The notes beneath the pieces are model-generated. The model was given only the letters and a program-made list of their open reading frames with translations, ran no database searches and was not told the origin of the DNA. Of a stretch of DNA of 8,505 nt, positions 6,062 to 8,505 are shown piece after piece. The stretch is taken from the NCBI GenBank assembly GCA_024684155.1, contig JAIKXK010000120.1, positions 1 to 8,505 on the forward strand. The letters are read 5' to 3'. The position numbers were made by a program, and so were the translations under genes. The stretch is from Lachnospiraceae bacterium. Lineage in GTDB: Bacteria > Bacillota > Clostridia > Lachnospirales > Lachnospiraceae. Within the stretch, counting starts at the first letter, position 1. Every line of letters starts with the position of its first letter.

Positions 6062-6092
6062 ACAGCCCGATGTATTTGTCGGGCTGTTTTTT
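6062..6092 (+). terminator. Intrinsic terminator of the hypB-cmk-like cluster
   Basis: A perfect 9-bp stem, ACAGCCCGA (6062-6070) and TCGGGCTGT (6079-6087), with an 8-base loop is followed by T residues through 6092. It lies 14 bases after the TAA of the cytidylate kinase-like gene. Confidence 0.93.
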
Positions 6093-6103
6093 AAATCTAT
6101 AAG
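6076..6103 (+). promoter_or_regulatory. Possible promoter of the alpha/beta hydrolase, overlapping the terminator
   Basis: TTGTCG (6076-6081), 16 bases, then TATAAG (6098-6103) resembles a sigma-A promoter. Its -35 would lie inside the terminator's loop and right arm. The gap between terminator and gene is only 28 bases, so either this is the promoter, giving a leader of about 10 bases, or the hydrolase depends on terminator read-through. Confidence 0.35.
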
Positions 6104-6120
6104 GAAACTAGGTAATTATA

Positions 6121-6867
6121 TTGGAAAAAAAGAAACTTTTAAAAAGAAGAATAGGAATTGTTCTTCTTATTTTATTGGTTATATTGGGAATCAGTATATG
6201 GGAATACTTAAATGATAGCTATAAAGCTACAGAGGAGGCTGACAAACTTCAGACCACTTTGGAAAAGTCTGGAGACTTATATGGCTATAGTGATGATAAT
6301 GAAAATCTGATTTTAAAGGCAGATGATAGTACGGATACAGGAATCTTATTCTATCCGGGTGGAAAAGTAGAGTACACTGCCTACTTGCCTCTTTTAGAAA
6401 ATTTAAGGGAAGCAGGTTATGACGTGGTGCTTGTGAAAATGCCTTTTAATCTTGCTTTTTTTGATATGAATGCCGGTGAAGAAGTGCTTTCTGATATGAA
6501 AGAATGTCTTCCGGAAGTAACAAACTGGTATGTGATGGGACATTCCTTAGGCGGAGTGGCAGCATCTTCCTTTGCAGCAGACCATGAAGAGGAGATTGAG
6601 GGATTGATTCTACTTGGCGCCTATGATTATGGGGAATACAAGGAAGAAAATACTCTAATTATTTACGGTAGCGAGGATATACAACTAGACCTTTCAAAAA
6701 TCGACGAAGATAAGAGTGAAGTTCTTGAAATTGCAGGCGGTAACCATGCCTGGTTTGGAAATTATGGAGAACAAAAAGGCGATGGGAAAGCTTCTGTTTC
6801 ACATGAAGAGCAGCAAAGCATTGCTTCAGATGAAATTGTAACTTGGATTAAGACACATATATCATAA
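6121..6867 (+). CDS. Membrane-anchored alpha/beta-fold serine hydrolase
   Basis: This 248-aa protein has an N-terminal signal anchor: basic MEKKKLLKRR, then a hydrophobic segment at residues ~11-27 with no clear cleavage site or lipobox. An alpha/beta hydrolase domain facing outward follows. The nucleophile elbow is GHSLGG (S142), followed by acid D186 (YGSEDIQLD) and histidine H209 (GGNHAWFG), a complete Ser-Asp-His triad in the right order. FYPGGKVEY (~77-85) is the usual strand-loop that supplies an oxyanion residue. It fits the small alpha/beta hydrolase group (Pfam Abhydrolase_5 type) found in clostridia and bacilli; the substrate is unknown, probably an ester. The start is TTG 6121, because no ATG occurs in frame before the core domain and the next residues make a good signal anchor. 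The ribosome binding site is weak (AAGGA or TAGGT, 6101-6113), so translation may be low. It is flanked by terminators on both sides. Confidence 0.85.
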   Translation: MEKKKLLKRRIGIVLLILLVILGISIWEYLNDSYKATEEADKLQTTLEKSGDLYGYSDDNENLILKADDSTDTGILFYPGGKVEYTAYLPLLENLREAGYDVVLVKMPFNLAFFDMNAGEEVLSDMKECLPEVTNWYVMGHSLGGVAASSFAADHEEEIEGLILLGAYDYGEYKEENTLIIYGSEDIQLDLSKIDEDKSEVLEIAGGNHAWFGNYGEQKGDGKASVSHEEQQSIASDEIVTWIKTHIS

Positions 6868-6879
6868 GAAAACAGAAGG

Positions 6880-6911
6880 AAAAGACAGCGAAAGGATTTG
6901 CTGTCTTTTTT
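6880..6911 (+). terminator. Intrinsic terminator of the alpha/beta hydrolase gene
   Basis: The arms AAAAGACAGC (6880-6889) and GCTGTCTTTT (6900-6909) form a perfect 10-bp stem with a 10-base loop, and the T run continues to 6911. It begins 13 bases after the TAA. Confidence 0.9.
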
Positions 6912-6978
6912 GTTTATAAAAAAATACAAGAAAAGAACCCCCTGGGAGGGATAATACACACATGGTAATTAGTGTCCA

Positions 6979-7007
6979 TTGACGAGGACAAAAATCCAAA
7001 GTAAAAT
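6979..7007 (+). promoter_or_regulatory. Sigma-A-type promoter of the Fe-S/FAD oxidoreductase
   Basis: TTGACG (6979-6984), a 17-base spacer, then TAAAAT (7002-7007) gives five of six matches at each hexamer with ideal spacing. Transcription would begin near 7014, leaving a leader of about 190 bases before the ATG at 7205. A weaker alternative nearer the gene is TTGAAA (7149-7154) with TATATA (7174-7179), whose 19-base spacing is less good. Confidence 0.65.
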
Positions 7008-7027
7008 ATAGATACATAAATACACAC

Positions 7028-7045
7028 TTGTCAATTTTTTAACAA
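7028..7045. promoter_or_regulatory. Rex-type operator (NADH/NAD+ redox repressor site)
   Basis: TTGTCAATTTTTTAACAA matches the clostridial Rex consensus TTGTTAA-N4-TTAACAA at 13 of 14 defined positions; the only departure is C for T in the left half. It sits just downstream of the predicted transcription start, where bound Rex would block the promoter. Rex leaves DNA when NADH is high, so the oxidoreductase downstream should be derepressed under reducing, fermentative conditions. The site is seen in the sequence; its use is inference. Confidence 0.75.
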
Positions 7046-7096
7046 AGATGAACATGCGCAAAGATAAATCCAAAATCTGTATGTCCATCATTTTTT

Positions 7097-7117
7097 ATGT
7101 TTATGCAACATAAACAT
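7097..7117. repeat. Perfect 9-bp inverted repeat in the oxidoreductase leader
   Basis: ATGTTTATG (7097-7105) and CATAAACAT (7109-7117) are exact reverse complements around CAA. No T run follows, so it is not a terminator. It could be a second operator or a leader hairpin. An outer pairing of ATGAACATG (7048-7056) with CATGGTTCAT (7115-7124), with one bulged base, would compete with it. Apart from the hydrolase terminator, the promoter, the Rex site and this repeat, the 337-base gap 6868-7204 shows nothing further that I can assign. Confidence 0.6.
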
Positions 7118-7204
7118 GGTTCATAAGGGGTAGAAAAATTGAGTGGTGTTGAAAAAAGTATGTAATTTTAAAGTATATAGTGTTAAAACGGAGGGAAAAC
7201 GAGT

Positions 7205-8505
7205 ATGGCAAACTATGACAAGAGCGGCTTTACAAAGCCTGCAGATTGGCCGGAACCAACCAGAGAAAATACGGAAGTAACTTATCCAATCAGACCGTAT
7301 TTTGCTACAGCAGAAACAGAGAATTTAAGAGAACCTATTGTAAAGTTAGGAACTATGATTACAGACCGTGCTTTACAGAAGTTAGGTGTGAAAAAACTTA
7401 CAGGAGAAGATCCTGAATATTGGGCACTTTCAAAAATTGTTACTGATGAGGAAGCAGAAGTAGCTCTTACAATGGGATGCCGTCAGCCTAAATTTGTAGA
7501 AGAAATTCAAGCATTAAATCCTAATCACTCACCGGAACACTTGCAGGAATTATTAGATCATATGTCCTGGACCGGTTTAGTAGAGTGGAATAATGAAAAC
7601 TTAGATGGAAAGAACCCTGAAGGAAAACGTCGTTACGTTGTACCTAGATATGTACCGGGTTCTGCTGAGTTTACAAACATGAACTTAGACTTAATTGAAG
7701 AATATCCTGAAATGGGACTTTTCTTCCATATGATGACAAAACTTCCACTTGAAAAGGTAACACATATGGTACCTCTTGGTGGTGCTGGAATTGGTATGCA
7801 CGTTATTCCAGTTGAAAAAGCCATTGAAATGGAAAACGAATCTGTAGATGTTGAACATATTTCTTATTGGTTAAAGAAATACAACGGACATGTTGCTAAG
7901 AGCCCTTGCTCTTGCCGTCGTAGCCGTAAGACCTATGATGAAGGCTGCGGTGATGACGAAATGGGTTGGTGTATTGCTATTGGTGATATGGCTGACTATG
8001 TTGTTGAAACCAACAAGGGTGGTGAATATATTACTGTTGAAGAAGCATTAGATATTTTCCAACGCGCTGAAGATAACGGATTTGTTCATCAGATTACAAA
8101 TATCGATGGTAAGGATAAAATCTTTGCTATTTGTAACTGTAATGTAAATGTATGCTATGCTCTTCGTACATCACAGTTATTTAATACACCAAATATGTCA
8201 CGTTCTGCTTATGTAGCACGTGTTGAAAAAGAAAACTGTGTAGCTTGTGGACGATGCGTTGAGTTTTGTCCTGCTGGTGCAGTTAAGCTTGGACAGAAAC
8301 TTTGCTTAAAGAATGGTCAGGAACAGACCTATCCAAAACAGATTCTTCCTTCACAGGCAAAATGGGGACCAGATAAATGGGCAAATAACTATCGTAATGA
8401 TAACCGTAAGGAGTCTTATGATACTGGTACAGCACCTTGTAAGACAGCTTGTCCTGCACATATTGCTATCCAGGGATATTTGAAGATGGCTTCTCAGGGA
8501 AGATA
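7205..8505 (+). CDS. Cysteine-rich 4Fe-4S / GltD-like FAD oxidoreductase (5' part)
   Basis: The frame is open from ATG 7205 to the right edge: 433 codons plus two bases, with no stop. GGAGG (7190-7194) is 10 bases upstream. The N-terminal ~230 residues have few cysteines and no domain I can name. A cysteine-rich part follows: C235-S-C237, C248, C256, then C310-N-C312 and C317. Next is a 4Fe-4S ferredoxin motif CVACGRCVEFCP (C345, C348, C351, C355). At the edge CKTACPAHIAIQGYLKMASQ (C412, C416) is the typical opening of a GltD-like (glutamate synthase small chain type) Fe-S/FAD/NAD(P) module. The full protein is therefore expected to be a large cytoplasmic flavin- and Fe-S-containing oxidoreductase moving electrons between pyridine nucleotide and a ferredoxin-like partner. 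The exact reaction is unknown. Heavy use of CGT, GGT and GCT codons compared with its neighbours suggests high expression, and the Rex operator supports redox control. Confidence 0.85.
   Translation, partial: MANYDKSGFTKPADWPEPTRENTEVTYPIRPYFATAETENLREPIVKLGTMITDRALQKLGVKKLTGEDPEYWALSKIVTDEEAEVALTMGCRQPKFVEEIQALNPNHSPEHLQELLDHMSWTGLVEWNNENLDGKNPEGKRRYVVPRYVPGSAEFTNMNLDLIEEYPEMGLFFHMMTKLPLEKVTHMVPLGGAGIGMHVIPVEKAIEMENESVDVEHISYWLKKYNGHVAKSPCSCRRSRKTYDEGCGDDEMGWCIAIGDMADYVVETNKGGEYITVEEALDIFQRAEDNGFVHQITNIDGKDKIFAICNCNVNVCYALRTSQLFNTPNMSRSAYVARVEKENCVACGRCVEFCPAGAVKLGQKLCLKNGQEQTYPKQILPSQAKWGPDKWANNYRNDNRKESYDTGTAPCKTACPAHIAIQGYLKMASQGR

Noticed and set aside
6938..6949. CCC/GGG-rich stretch after the hydrolase terminator as a second hairpin
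   Set aside because: The possible stem is only 3-4 bp with no T run on either strand, so it is not supported as a terminator.

Overview
The window looks like ordinary chromosome from a low-GC, Gram-positive anaerobe of the Clostridia, most likely a member of the Lachnospiraceae. The grounds are the AT-rich codon use, strong AGGAGG-type ribosome binding sites, short intergenic regions with compact hairpin-plus-T terminators, and the gene content: a YugP-type membrane protease, HypB, a cytidylate kinase-like protein, and a large Fe-S/FAD oxidoreductase behind a Rex-type operator. The lineage is an inference from style and content. No rRNA, tRNA, CRISPR array, insertion sequence or phage gene is visible.

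Layout. Bases 1-48 are the last codons of a rightward gene, which shares a terminator (51-85) with the leftward YugP-like zinc metallopeptidase (98-811). A divergent promoter region (812-977) separates it from a 705-residue protein (978-3095). That protein fuses a PTS EIIC-type sugar-permease domain to a C-terminal EAL domain, which carries the residues expected of a c-di-GMP phosphodiesterase. Two back-to-back hairpins (3101-3206) end this gene and a convergent small gene (3205-3423, 72 aa, unknown function). The small gene has a leader holding three consecutive inverted repeats.

A rightward cluster follows from an extended -10 promoter near 3652: two tandem HypB-type nickel GTPases (3694-4368 and 4368-5018, overlapping by one base), a 108-aa protein resembling only the C-terminal domain of the fatty-acid kinase component FakA/YloV (5062-5388), and a cytidylate kinase-like protein (5470-6048) with an additional promoter of its own. 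A terminator closes the cluster at 6062-6092. A membrane-anchored alpha/beta hydrolase (6121-6867) stands alone with its own terminator.

The 337-base gap 6868-7204 is a regulatory region. It holds a good sigma-A-type promoter (6979-7007), a near-perfect Rex (NADH/NAD+ sensor) operator just downstream of the expected transcription start (7028-7045), and a perfect palindrome in the leader (7097-7117). These precede a cysteine-rich 4Fe-4S oxidoreductase that runs off the right edge just as a GltD-like FAD/NAD(P) module begins (7205-8505+).

The most interesting points are the EIIC-EAL fusion (possible sugar sensing coupled to c-di-GMP breakdown), the doubled HypB whose second copy has TKMD in place of the NKxD guanine-recognition motif and which has no hydrogenase genes nearby, the free-standing FakA-C-like protein, and the redox-controlled oxidoreductase leader. 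None of these can be shown from sequence alone to be a new system.
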